Of a DNA stretch of 50,687 nucleotides, positions 34,226-41,708 are shown piece by piece; within the stretch, counting starts at the first letter, position 1, and the number at the start of each line of letters is the position of its first letter. The translations under genes were made by a program, and so were the position numbers. This DNA is from a virus: positions 1 through 50,687 of the IMG/VR virus record IMGVR_UViG_3300026521_000035. One strand, 5' to 3'. The notes beneath the pieces are model-generated. The model saw only the letters and a list, made by a program, of their open reading frames with translations, was not told the DNA's origin and ran no database searches.

Positions 34226-34457
34226 TATATTTACCTTCTTCTATACCTTTTCTTATACCTTTTACGCTTTTAACACCTAACCATCTGCATAGATACTTAG
34301 TTGTATTTTTACTAAAGTCCCAATCTTTAAACAAATATATACAATCATCATTGCCCCATAAAGCTATTACACTTTCGTAACTAGTAAGTATAATACCATC
34401 AGGTACTCTTATAGAGAAGTGATTTTCACCTAGCTTTGTTACTTCATATTTAAACAT
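34212..34457 (-). CDS. Small hypothetical protein, 81 aa
   Basis: A compact alpha/beta protein (FKYEVTKLGENHFSIRVPDG; TSYESVIALWG; TTKYLCRWLGVKSVKG) of a type often seen as small conserved proteins in phage replication clusters. I know no function. It follows the 105-residue gene with no gap and overlaps the nuclease start. Confidence 0.5.
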   Translation of the reverse strand: MFKYEVTKLGENHFSIRVPDGIILTSYESVIALWGNDDCIYLFKDWDFSKNTTKYLCRWLGVKSVKGIRKGIEEGKYNVQL

Positions 34458-34775
34458 TTAACATCCTCTTGTTTCATTATATCTTTCTTCTAGATAATCA
34501 TCTAAACCTATAGAATCCGTTATCTGTAACTCTACTCTATCCATACCCCAATAACCTTCTATAAGTAAGTTATCGTTGTAAGAATTAGTAGTAATATAAA
34601 TATTAGGACCTCCCAAAGCTACTGCTATACTACCATAGTTATATCTTAGTTGATCATCTACAGTGTAAGTAATGTCATAACTATCACTAACTAAATCAAA
34701 AGCATTTACACCCTCTTCTATAGATTTAACTATATTTTTACACCCTCTTTCTAAGTTCTTTTTACTATCTTCCAT
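34458..34775 (-). CDS. Hypothetical protein, 105 aa
   Basis: The N-terminal helix is followed by a beta domain containing the memorable VALGGPNIYITT and LIEGYWGMDRVEL segments and a C-terminal LDDYLEERYNE helix. Similar small proteins occur in many phages, but their role is unknown to me. The start overlaps the DNA polymerase stop by eleven bases, so it is translated from the polymerase transcript. Confidence 0.55.
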   Translation of the reverse strand: MEDSKKNLERGCKNIVKSIEEGVNAFDLVSDSYDITYTVDDQLRYNYGSIAVALGGPNIYITTNSYNDNLLIEGYWGMDRVELQITDSIGLDDYLEERYNETRGC

Positions 34776-35657
34776 CTAGTAACTCCTTTATTTCCTCTTC
34801 CGTAGCACCGTTAGGTAACTCTACTAATTCAGCCCAGTTATCACCATATTCACCAGCACAACCTAATGATATTCTCTGGTTTTCGATGAAAGGTTTACTC
34901 ATAATATCTATGATATTATCGTTTAACCATTTAATTATTTTTACATCTTTTCTTATATTAAAGTAAATAGCGTCATATATAGTAGAAACAACTCTTACAT
35001 CATCTTCATAACCATTTTCTTCTATCCTTAGATTTATTTCATTAATAGCTATTAAAGTTAATATACTCCAAAATTGACAATAACTGTTATTTAATGTTCT
35101 TATATCATTATCATAGTTATCACTATATAATCTACAACCTAAACCAAGATGAAGATAACCTTTATTTCTTACAGATGGTTCTATTTTTTCGTCTCTGTAA
35201 GCTTTTAGACCACTATAAAGTTCATGATAATTATTATAAATTTCTTCAGTTACTTTACCACCTTTGTGGTAGTCAGCCATACCAAGATAAGCTAACTTAA
35301 ATGTTACAGCCTTAGATTTAGATCTAGTTTTATCGTATTTTTCTTTAGCATCTAAAAGTATTTTTATTCTTTCATCTATATTTTCTGTAGCATAAAAAGC
35401 TTCTTTTACTTCTTTTAATTCAGGATAACCATAGTGAATAGCATTATACATATGTGAATCATACCCGTATTCAAATATAGCAGATTTAGCATCATCATTA
35501 GTTATATTACAGATGACTCTATCTTCAAGTTGGTCATAATCATAGGCACCTACAATAAAACCTTCAGGAGCCTTAAAACACTTTTTTAGTGGTTTACTAA
35601 ATATAGAACCAGAACTGGGAAAGTTCAACATATTTGGATTGTTACTAGTTGGACGAA
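34765..35657 (-). CDS. Family A DNA polymerase, exon 2 (palm and fingers)
   Basis: The coding sequence extends upstream of the first ATG (35631) to the intron boundary, adding FRPTSNNPN before MLNFP. That restores the conserved RxxSxxPNxxNxP substrate-binding element. Motif A is YDYDQLEDR (Asp331 and Glu336 of the spliced protein). Motif B is RSKSKAVTFKLAYLG. Motif C is STIYDAIYF, with the catalytic Asp present but the usual His-Asp-Glu changed to Tyr-Asp-Ala. Spliced to exon 1, the polymerase has about 588 residues and no exonuclease domain. Confidence 0.9.
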
Positions 35658-36918
35658 CGTTATGTTCAATCCACAGTCGTTAATTGTGGATCTGAGTCTA
35701 TTACGACTCAACTCATACTTTCATATGAGACCAGACTATATCAACATCTTCAACTTTACTTGTTAAGATGGGAACCGTTTCCACTCACTTGAGTGTACTC
35801 CCTCTCGGGATAGTCGTTGCACGTTCCTCTATTAGAGGCTTCGCTCAGGATTGCCCACAGCATTATCTGTTTGGGGTTCCCCTGAATTAGATTCCTTTCG
35901 ACGTAGAATTTCTTCTACGAAGCACTTTGTTGGTTTTTCAATTAAAGTTGTCATTAATTCGGTATAGCCACCTTTATTAATAAGGCGGTCTCCTTTGTAC
36001 CGTAAACTTTTATAATGACGAAAAAATTGATACTCAAAGAAATAAGCATCTGCTAAGGTATTAAATTCTATAGACCATATAAGTTCTATGTTATTACCTA
36101 ATTCGTACATTCTTCTTTTAATATCTCTGTAAGTTACTCCGAATTTAAACATTTGTATATCAGGTAAATATACAAAGTATACTTTACCTTTAGCGTCTGT
36201 TCTAGTAGTTCGCATCTTCCACGCATTTAAGTCGTTATTGCAATGTGGGCATAAGTGTACAGATTCCTTACTTACTATACTATGTAGCGTTTTAGTAAAT
36301 TCTCCATGTTGTTTACAGTATAAAGTTATTTTATCATTTACAGATTCAACTTCATTCTTTACTGATACGACTGAAAACTGTGGAAACCTATCTGCTAATA
36401 TTCGTAAATAGTAATTTATACTTTTTTGATTTTTTGTTTTATTAACTTCTTCTGCACATTTAGGACATCCCCCATTAGCGGAATGTCCTTTTATATGAGT
36501 GTACTTTTTTACTAAGAACCTGGTTGGTGTTATCCAATGACTTATCTTATGTTTACTACAAATCACTTCTACTTTAGTAGTAGGAGATATATAGCTAACT
36601 TTCGATAAGTCATACTTATCACCGAACTTTTCTTTAGCTTTTACAAAAAATCGTTGTTTTGCCTTTTCATGTCTTATACACTTATTACAGTATTTATCAT
36701 CCTTATAGTTAGACTTAGGTAAAGTGACTGTATTACCACAATTACCACATATAAAGTCTACATAAGGACGAGTCCTACTCTTACTACCGTTTTTCTCCGG
36801 TTTACTTACTCTATATTCTTTAATTACTTTGTTTAAATTACCCATTTATCTACCATCCTATCATTTTTGTATTCTCATCAAATGGTAGTATATAAATAGT
36901 TAAACCCAACTTAAATTA
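35658..36918 (-). mobile_element. Group I intron in the DNA polymerase gene, with GIY-YIG endonuclease
   Basis: The intron core on the minus strand shows AACGACTA with TGATATAGTC (P7) and CTATCCCGAGAGGGAG (P8). It also has P3-P6 elements GGGGAACCCC and GGGCAATCCTGAGCGAAGCC, as in td-like introns. The 3' end is G before TTCGTCCAACTAG. The 5' site lies at TAAATCAT: splicing after the final T gives GAKSFRPTS, while the visible P1 pairing TAAAT/GTTTA would favour a cut three bases earlier (GAKFRPTS). Both keep frame; the first fits family A alignments better. Length is about 1260 bases. Confidence 0.85.
35832..36845 (-). CDS. GIY-YIG homing endonuclease with zinc-finger-like repeats, 337 aa
   Basis: The N-terminal part holds several Cys pairs (CGNC, CNKC, CPKC, CPHC) and two modules of the type found in phage homing endonucleases: KAKEKFGDKYDLSKVSY with VICSKH, and a second with ITLYCKQHGEF. 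The C-terminal part, VYFVYLPDIQMFKFGVTYRD and then IKRRMYEL, is a GIY-YIG nuclease core with Arg in the first helix. The last 25 or so residues are encoded by intron core sequence (P3-P6), so the protein end and the ribozyme share bases. It promotes spread of the intron into intron-less polymerase alleles. Confidence 0.82.
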   Translation of the reverse strand: MGNLNKVIKEYRVSKPEKNGSKSRTRPYVDFICGNCGNTVTLPKSNYKDDKYCNKCIRHEKAKQRFFVKAKEKFGDKYDLSKVSYISPTTKVEVICSKHKISHWITPTRFLVKKYTHIKGHSANGGCPKCAEEVNKTKNQKSINYYLRILADRFPQFSVVSVKNEVESVNDKITLYCKQHGEFTKTLHSIVSKESVHLCPHCNNDLNAWKMRTTRTDAKGKVYFVYLPDIQMFKFGVTYRDIKRRMYELGNNIELIWSIEFNTLADAYFFEYQFFRHYKSLRYKGDRLINKGGYTELMTTLIEKPTKCFVEEILRRKESNSGEPQTDNAVGNPERSL

Positions 36919-37792
36919 ATGATTTAGCCCCAAATAATTTAATATTACTGTGCAATACTCCATCTACTGTATAAGCATCAAATGCTTCAATGAACGTCCC
37001 TTTAACTATAGCACTAAAACTATGGTCTATAAACGCTTGTAGTATATCTTTAAACTCTTCATCTGTAGTAACAGCTAATACTTGCTCTATATTAGTTCTA
37101 GACCATTGAGGTTGTCCTCCATCTGTTAAGCTTATAGGTTCTATACCCATAAACTCAAAAAACTCTATTTTTTGTTTTGAACTGCCTGGATTAAATGGAG
37201 GTACTATATCTTCAAACTTAGCATTAGACACAGCATCTTCTCTTACCTTGTTCCATAACCTAGCTTTCTCTTTAGCTAATAACTCCATATATTTAGATAC
37301 ATTAGCTTTCTTATCTATAACTAATCTAATAAAATTATCATCTAAATACTCATTATAAGTTTTTAAATCTTTAACTGACCATTTATCTTTTTTATCATTA
37401 GATCTACCAATCTCATCTAAATAAGTATTTACTATGAAAGTCCTTTCTTGTACAGCCCATTTACATTCTTTTAGGTAGTAAGTATAATCTCTACAAGATT
37501 TAAGCTTTTCAGCTTTAAACTCTTCATACTTAGTTTTATATTGTTCTTGTTGAAACTTCTGTATAATAGAGTTATTAGCTAATGTAGTCTCTACTTTATC
37601 TAATACATCTATTAATGTATTCCTTAGTTCTTCTACAGCATCTTGATCTATATATAGACCTTGGTCCATCAGTTTTATCATATCAGGTATAAGTTTAGAT
37701 ACCACATTATGGTAAAAAAAACTAGGTGATTCTTCTTTAAGGCTTGGGGGTTCAATCGGAAGTAGATCTCTCCAAATTCTTATGTTGTTCAT
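36919..37792 (-). CDS. Family A DNA polymerase, exon 1 (thumb region)
   Basis: The first 291 residues contain the helical thumb and, near the end, FNPGSSKQKIEFF, the polymerase I-like NxxSxxQ element, then GGQPQWSRTNIEQVL and GVLHSNIKLFGAKS. The last four residues join exon 2 at the conserved GAKS-FR-PTSNNPN stretch. There is no 5' or 3'-5' exonuclease domain before it; the exonuclease is a separate gene at 38507. The frame stops soon after the exon boundary if unspliced. It begins behind the 145-residue gene in a tight operon. Confidence 0.88.
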
Positions 37793-37798
37793 AATTAA

Positions 37799-38236
37799 CT
37801 ATATCTCCTCTATTTTATACCCATCTATAAAACTTGTGTTACCGAGCCCGTAGGGTATACTTAAACTACAATTATTTATTAGCACATTGTCATCAAAAAG
37901 CTGCAAACTTTCTTTTCGTACATTGTAATTAAACTGCTCAGAATCATAATAAATATAATGGTCTTCTATAAATGGTTCTAGTTCTTTGGCGTAACTTAAA
38001 CCAGTTAGTTTTTCCCACATATCTATGTTATCATCCCATTCCACATCGTCATCATCTAAGTATTGAAATGGTATAAATCTATCTTTATACACTAAGTGTT
38101 GCTGGTAGTTGCCACCTCCTACATAGTCGTGCATCATACCACTGAATTTCCTATCTACGAAGTATCCTATAATGAAAAATCTAATAGAATCATCTTCTTT
38201 ATTTTTAACTATATAGTAACTGGGTTTTAGTGTCAT
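37799..38236 (-). CDS. Hypothetical protein, 145 aa
   Basis: It lies between the exonuclease and the polymerase genes, overlapping its upstream neighbour by four bases. The product is acidic and tyrosine-rich with beta-strand character (SYYIVKNKEDDSIRFFIIGY; EWDDNIDMWEKLTGLSY). Position suggests a replication accessory, but no motif is recognised. Confidence 0.5.
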   Translation of the reverse strand: MTLKPSYYIVKNKEDDSIRFFIIGYFVDRKFSGMMHDYVGGGNYQQHLVYKDRFIPFQYLDDDDVEWDDNIDMWEKLTGLSYAKELEPFIEDHYIYYDSEQFNYNVRKESLQLFDDNVLINNCSLSIPYGLGNTSFIDGYKIEEI

Positions 38237-38514
38237 GATAATTCCTTTGGGTTTGTCTTATATGTATAATTTACTATTAAAACATCATATCTATCACTTC
38301 TATGCCTAGTACGATACACACTATAATATCCAGTGTTTACTATCATTTGTTCTATGTAATCTTGAGTGTAAGAACCAATCATATGTCTACCTAAGTAGAT
38401 TTCTATTGGATAACTCTTAGTTTTACTTAGTTTAAGGATAGCTTCATCTATGTACCTCTGATTAAGTAAGTCTTCAGTGTCTTTAGTTGCTGGATCTATA
38501 ATCTTATTATTCAT
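38233..38514 (-). CDS. Small hypothetical protein, 93 aa
   Basis: The start overlaps the exonuclease stop by eight bases and its end overlaps the next gene. The sequence is basic and mixed (YIDEAILKLSKTKSYPIEIY; MIGSYTQDYIEQMIVNTGYY; YDVLIVNYTYKT). Nothing in it is recognised. Confidence 0.5.
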   Translation of the reverse strand: MNNKIIDPATKDTEDLLNQRYIDEAILKLSKTKSYPIEIYLGRHMIGSYTQDYIEQMIVNTGYYSVYRTRHRSDRYDVLIVNYTYKTNPKELS

Positions 38515-39166
38515 CTTCTTTCTCCATTTCTTTTAATAGTTCCCATGCTTTGTACGTAGCACACCCATCAATCGCTGAATATCTAAGAAACTTCCTATCT
38601 TTAAGATCTTCATTATCATATCCATCTATAAGACACCATTCTGGATGATAATACTCACCCATCAAATGTTTTAATCCTGTATTAGCTTTCCATACTTCTA
38701 CATGATTCAAAAAACATTTAGCAAATAACTGACCATCGTCATAGTCTCTCACCATCTTTCTTGTTTTAACATAGATTAATTTCATATCAAATAGAGCATT
38801 CCAAAAGATAAAACGTTTATCCACATTTACTACCCAATTTAACATAACCTTTTCCATCTGCTCATTAGATATGATTATAACTATTGATTTACTTTCAGAT
38901 AAACCTATAATCATATGAGTAGTTCTAGTTATAGAAGGAAAACTAAGTCCGCTACTGTTAGACACTAGTTTGCATAGTCTTTCATCTTCTCTGGTTAAGT
39001 TGTTTTCTTTTAATAAGGCTTTAGCTTCTTTAATTTCTTCATTGTTCCAGTGAGACCTAGTTTCAAAATCTAACGCTATCTCATACTGTTCTATACTATT
39101 TAAAGCTTTTAAAGCACTATAAGTAGTTGTATATACTTCATAGTCTACTTTGATAAAGTCATTCAT
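38507..39166 (-). CDS. 3'-5' exonuclease, DnaQ/DNA polymerase I proofreading type, 219 aa
   Basis: Three exonuclease motifs are present: ExoI IALDFETRS (Asp and Glu metal ligands), ExoII FWNALFDMKLI (Asn and Asp) and ExoIII LRYSAIDGCATYKAW (Tyr and Asp). In most family A phage polymerases this domain is fused to the polymerase; here it is a separate gene with two small genes between. It probably supplies proofreading in trans. The start is behind a suitable ribosome binding site after the 151-residue gene. Confidence 0.82.
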   Translation of the reverse strand: MNDFIKVDYEVYTTTYSALKALNSIEQYEIALDFETRSHWNNEEIKEAKALLKENNLTREDERLCKLVSNSSGLSFPSITRTTHMIIGLSESKSIVIIISNEQMEKVMLNWVVNVDKRFIFWNALFDMKLIYVKTRKMVRDYDDGQLFAKCFLNHVEVWKANTGLKHLMGEYYHPEWCLIDGYDNEDLKDRKFLRYSAIDGCATYKAWELLKEMEKEDE

Positions 39167-39167
39167 T

Positions 39168-39623
39168 TTATTCCTTTATATCTAACACTTTAATTAAATC
39201 TCTTAACCAATACGCACTAAACTTTATTGATACTTCTTTCGTATTTACGAAATAGATAGTAACCATAGGATTATCTTTATCACCTAAATCTATAGTTATA
39301 AGTATACGTAATGACACTGTGTATTTATTTTTAATTTCTTTACTATTAAATTTAGTTTTGTATCCTTCAAACGTAAATTTATTACTTACTTTTGGTAGGA
39401 TATTATGTAACTTACGTATCTCTTTAACAGTAAGTTCTCCAACTGCTACAAAATGTCCATCATCTTCTGCGCATAGATAAATCTTATTATTATGCTCTAC
39501 TAAAGCATGTACACCATAAAACTGTCTAGGTCTACCATCATAAGTGGTAGTACCAATAGTTGTACGTTGTTTATTACCAAACATTTCATCATCTGCTTGT
39601 ATAATATCTAGTTTAGTTTTCAT
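39168..39623 (-). CDS. Hypothetical protein, 151 aa
   Basis: A beta-rich soluble protein (TTYDGRPRQFYGVHALVEHN; KIYLCAEDDGHFVAVGELT; KYTVSLRILITIDLG) ending in a helix, YWLRDLIKVLDIKE. It is followed one base later by the exonuclease gene. No family is recognised. It could be an accessory to replication by position. Confidence 0.5.
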   Translation of the reverse strand: MKTKLDIIQADDEMFGNKQRTTIGTTTYDGRPRQFYGVHALVEHNNKIYLCAEDDGHFVAVGELTVKEIRKLHNILPKVSNKFTFEGYKTKFNSKEIKNKYTVSLRILITIDLGDKDNPMVTIYFVNTKEVSIKFSAYWLRDLIKVLDIKE

Positions 39624-39625
39624 AA

Positions 39626-40201
39626 TTAACTCAATCTAATATATAATTCATCATCTACTATACTAGCATTAGCCCATCTATCCCATTTTGGGATATCTTT
39701 ACCTTTAACTAATTTATACTTATTATCGCTATGTTTGTTTATATAAGTAATAACAGTAACTTCTCTTAGATTTCTTTTCATAGCAAATTGAGATAATTTA
39801 CAATTACTTCTAACTTTTTCACTTGCATACTCATCTAAATCTAATCTATCTTGTTTAGCTAATCTGGATTTATACTTGGGTTTACAAACCTCATCATTTG
39901 CTAGTATTTTAGTTATATCACTATTAGGTAAAGGTTTACATCTTTTACCTAATCTACTCTCCTCTTTAACAGCTTTATGTTTATCTAGTTGTTCTTTAAG
40001 ATGGTTAGGAACTTCTGGTGTATTATTAGATCCAGTATACAATTCATAGTAATGCATAGCTCTATCTTCTACTTCTTGTAGCTTACATTCAAGATCTTCT
40101 ATCTTATCTGATAGTAACAATACATCAGCTTGTTTTACATTTTCATTGTTGATATAAGCTAAAGCCATTTCACCTTTTAATGTAATTTCTATTTCATTCA
40201 T
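39626..40201 (-). CDS. Coiled-coil/basic hypothetical protein, 191 aa
   Basis: The N-terminal 60 residues include a coiled coil (LLSDKIEDLECKLQEVEDRA). The middle and C-terminal parts are basic with many K and R and a possible DNA-binding helical region (SQFAMKRNLREVTVITYINK). I do not recognise it. A DNA- or RNA-binding role is possible. Confidence 0.5.
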   Translation of the reverse strand: MNEIEITLKGEMALAYINNENVKQADVLLLSDKIEDLECKLQEVEDRAMHYYELYTGSNNTPEVPNHLKEQLDKHKAVKEESRLGKRCKPLPNSDITKILANDEVCKPKYKSRLAKQDRLDLDEYASEKVRSNCKLSQFAMKRNLREVTVITYINKHSDNKYKLVKGKDIPKWDRWANASIVDDELYIRLS

Positions 40202-40202
40202 T

Positions 40203-40541
40203 TTAAAATCCTTTTAATTCATCCATCGGAAAATAATCAGTATCTATTTCTGCTATCATATATAAACCTACTTCAGCACAATCTCCACACTCTGTAGTTG
40301 CGTTATCTTCACCAATTGTTAGTAAAGCTCTATTCTGTTCATCGTCGTTTATAAAGTCTTCTATAGCATCCACATCTTTGTGTCCTTGATACCATTTTAA
40401 CCAACTAGCGTAAGCGTATGTGAACTCATTATCAGAATACATACTAAAACAATCATCTATATCTTGTTCTTTTAGTATCATTACGAGTCCGTCTTTATCT
40501 TTATTTTTAACTTTTATATATACATCACTTCTATAACCCAT
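40203..40541 (-). CDS. Conserved phage protein with MGYRSDV start, 112 aa
   Basis: The opening MGYRSDVYIKVK is a signature I associate with a widespread small phage protein family of unknown function. The body is acidic (DEQNRALLTIGEDNATTECG) and has a WLKWYQGHKDVDAIEDFI segment typical of that family. It lies one base before the downstream 191-residue gene. Confidence 0.6.
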   Translation of the reverse strand: MGYRSDVYIKVKNKDKDGLVMILKEQDIDDCFSMYSDNEFTYAYASWLKWYQGHKDVDAIEDFINDDEQNRALLTIGEDNATTECGDCAEVGLYMIAEIDTDYFPMDELKGF

Positions 40542-40549
40542 ATTATTTC

Positions 40550-40993
40550 CTATATTAAGTTATCACGGAAAAATCTACCTAAGATATTCTTGTTAAAACA
40601 ATCTTCTCTTTCTATGGCCTCTTCCATAAATAAGCATTTAGCTTCCATATATGTAAGTTCTCTTTTAGTTTTACACAACATAAGTATTCTTTTACCTATC
40701 AATACAGCCTCTTTTGGTATATCCTTAGAACTACTTTCATACTTTAACCAATTTGATTCTTTTGATACAATATCAAAATACTCTCTTTTACCTTTAACAT
40801 TTTTACCTATACGCTTAGAATTAGGTCTCTGAGTACCGTTTTTTAAAGCAGGTAAGGTTTTATATGAGTAGAAAGATTTTTGCCCATAATAGTGATATAT
40901 AAAATCTTTATAGCTATAATCTAATTCATATACAAAACCATAATAACCTTTTGGTACTTCTGTTATTTCCTTACCTTTATATACCCATTTCAT
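40550..40993 (-). CDS. Putative phage endonuclease-like protein, GIY-YIG type, 147 aa
   Basis: The order GFVYELDYSYKDFIYHYYGQK, then a basic stretch, KESNWLKYESSS, and a C-terminal ILMLCKTKRELTYMEAKCLF with DCFNKNILGRFF, follows a family of small phage proteins annotated as putative DNA endonucleases (GFVY then YIGKK then SDWxxYxSS). The usual Ile-Gly-Lys of the GIY-YIG core is altered to YYGQK, so activity is uncertain. A freestanding homing-type nuclease is the best guess. Confidence 0.5.
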   Translation of the reverse strand: MKWVYKGKEITEVPKGYYGFVYELDYSYKDFIYHYYGQKSFYSYKTLPALKNGTQRPNSKRIGKNVKGKREYFDIVSKESNWLKYESSSKDIPKEAVLIGKRILMLCKTKRELTYMEAKCLFMEEAIEREDCFNKNILGRFFRDNLI

Positions 40994-41286
40994 TTTCTTA
41001 CCCAGTAAGCTAATTCATTATATAAAGCCTTAGCTATATCAAGATTTTCATTACCTAATAAATAAGCTATTTCATTACAATTATCAAAAGTAATAAATTC
41101 AGAAATATCTATTGGTTGCAATAGCCCAACATAGATAGTATTTTCTAAAATATCTCTAAGTAACTCTGTTTGCTCATCCTTATCAAGTAAATTTAAATAG
41201 TTTTCATCTTCTAAACACCATTTAGCTCTTTCTGCTTCACTACGTTGCATAGCAGTATCATAATCTTCCTCTACTGTACTACTCAT
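40990..41286 (-). CDS. Small acidic protein, 98 aa
   Basis: An acidic helical protein (EEDYDTAMQRSEAERAKW; DKDEQTELLRDILENTI; NENLDIAKALYNELAYW) with coupled overlaps on both sides. It looks like a small regulatory or inhibitor protein; no family is recognised. Confidence 0.45.
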   Translation of the reverse strand: MSSTVEEDYDTAMQRSEAERAKWCLEDENYLNLLDKDEQTELLRDILENTIYVGLLQPIDISEFITFDNCNEIAYLLGNENLDIAKALYNELAYWVRK

Positions 41287-41708
41287 ATTTTTCCTTTTTT
41301 AATTAATTCAAATAACTCTTTTTCTGTTATTTTAGTGAATAAGTCTGCTATCTTATAGCTATTTCTAGATATATCTACATCTGTATTATTCATTTGATGT
41401 AACTCTAAAAATCTTATAACACTATCTCTAAGTTTGCCTCCAAAGTAATTAACTAGTAACTTTTCATCGTTAAAGAATAAAGTCTCTATAACTATAGTAG
41501 GCTCTATTTTAGATTCTTTATCACTATTAAGTACTTTTAGAAATACTTTATTAGATAGATCAGCTTGCCATTGTAAACCAGTAGCTAAACCTTTAGATAG
41601 TACTCTTTGAGTTTTATTATTAGGTTTATAATCAATCTGGCTTACAAGAAATCCTATAAAAGAGCCAATAATAACAGCTCTTGTAGTTTGTCTTTTACTT
41701 AAAACCAT
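41283..41708 (-). CDS. Hypothetical protein with N-terminal hydrophobic helix, 141 aa
   Basis: The start overlaps the end of the primase gene by ten bases. Residues 10-24 (TRAVIIGSFIGFLVS) form a hydrophobic helix that could be a weak membrane anchor. The rest is soluble and helical. Function is unknown; it is translated from the primase transcript. Confidence 0.45.
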   Translation of the reverse strand: MVLSKRQTTRAVIIGSFIGFLVSQIDYKPNNKTQRVLSKGLATGLQWQADLSNKVFLKVLNSDKESKIEPTIVIETLFFNDEKLLVNYFGGKLRDSVIRFLELHQMNNTDVDISRNSYKIADLFTKITEKELFELIKKGKI

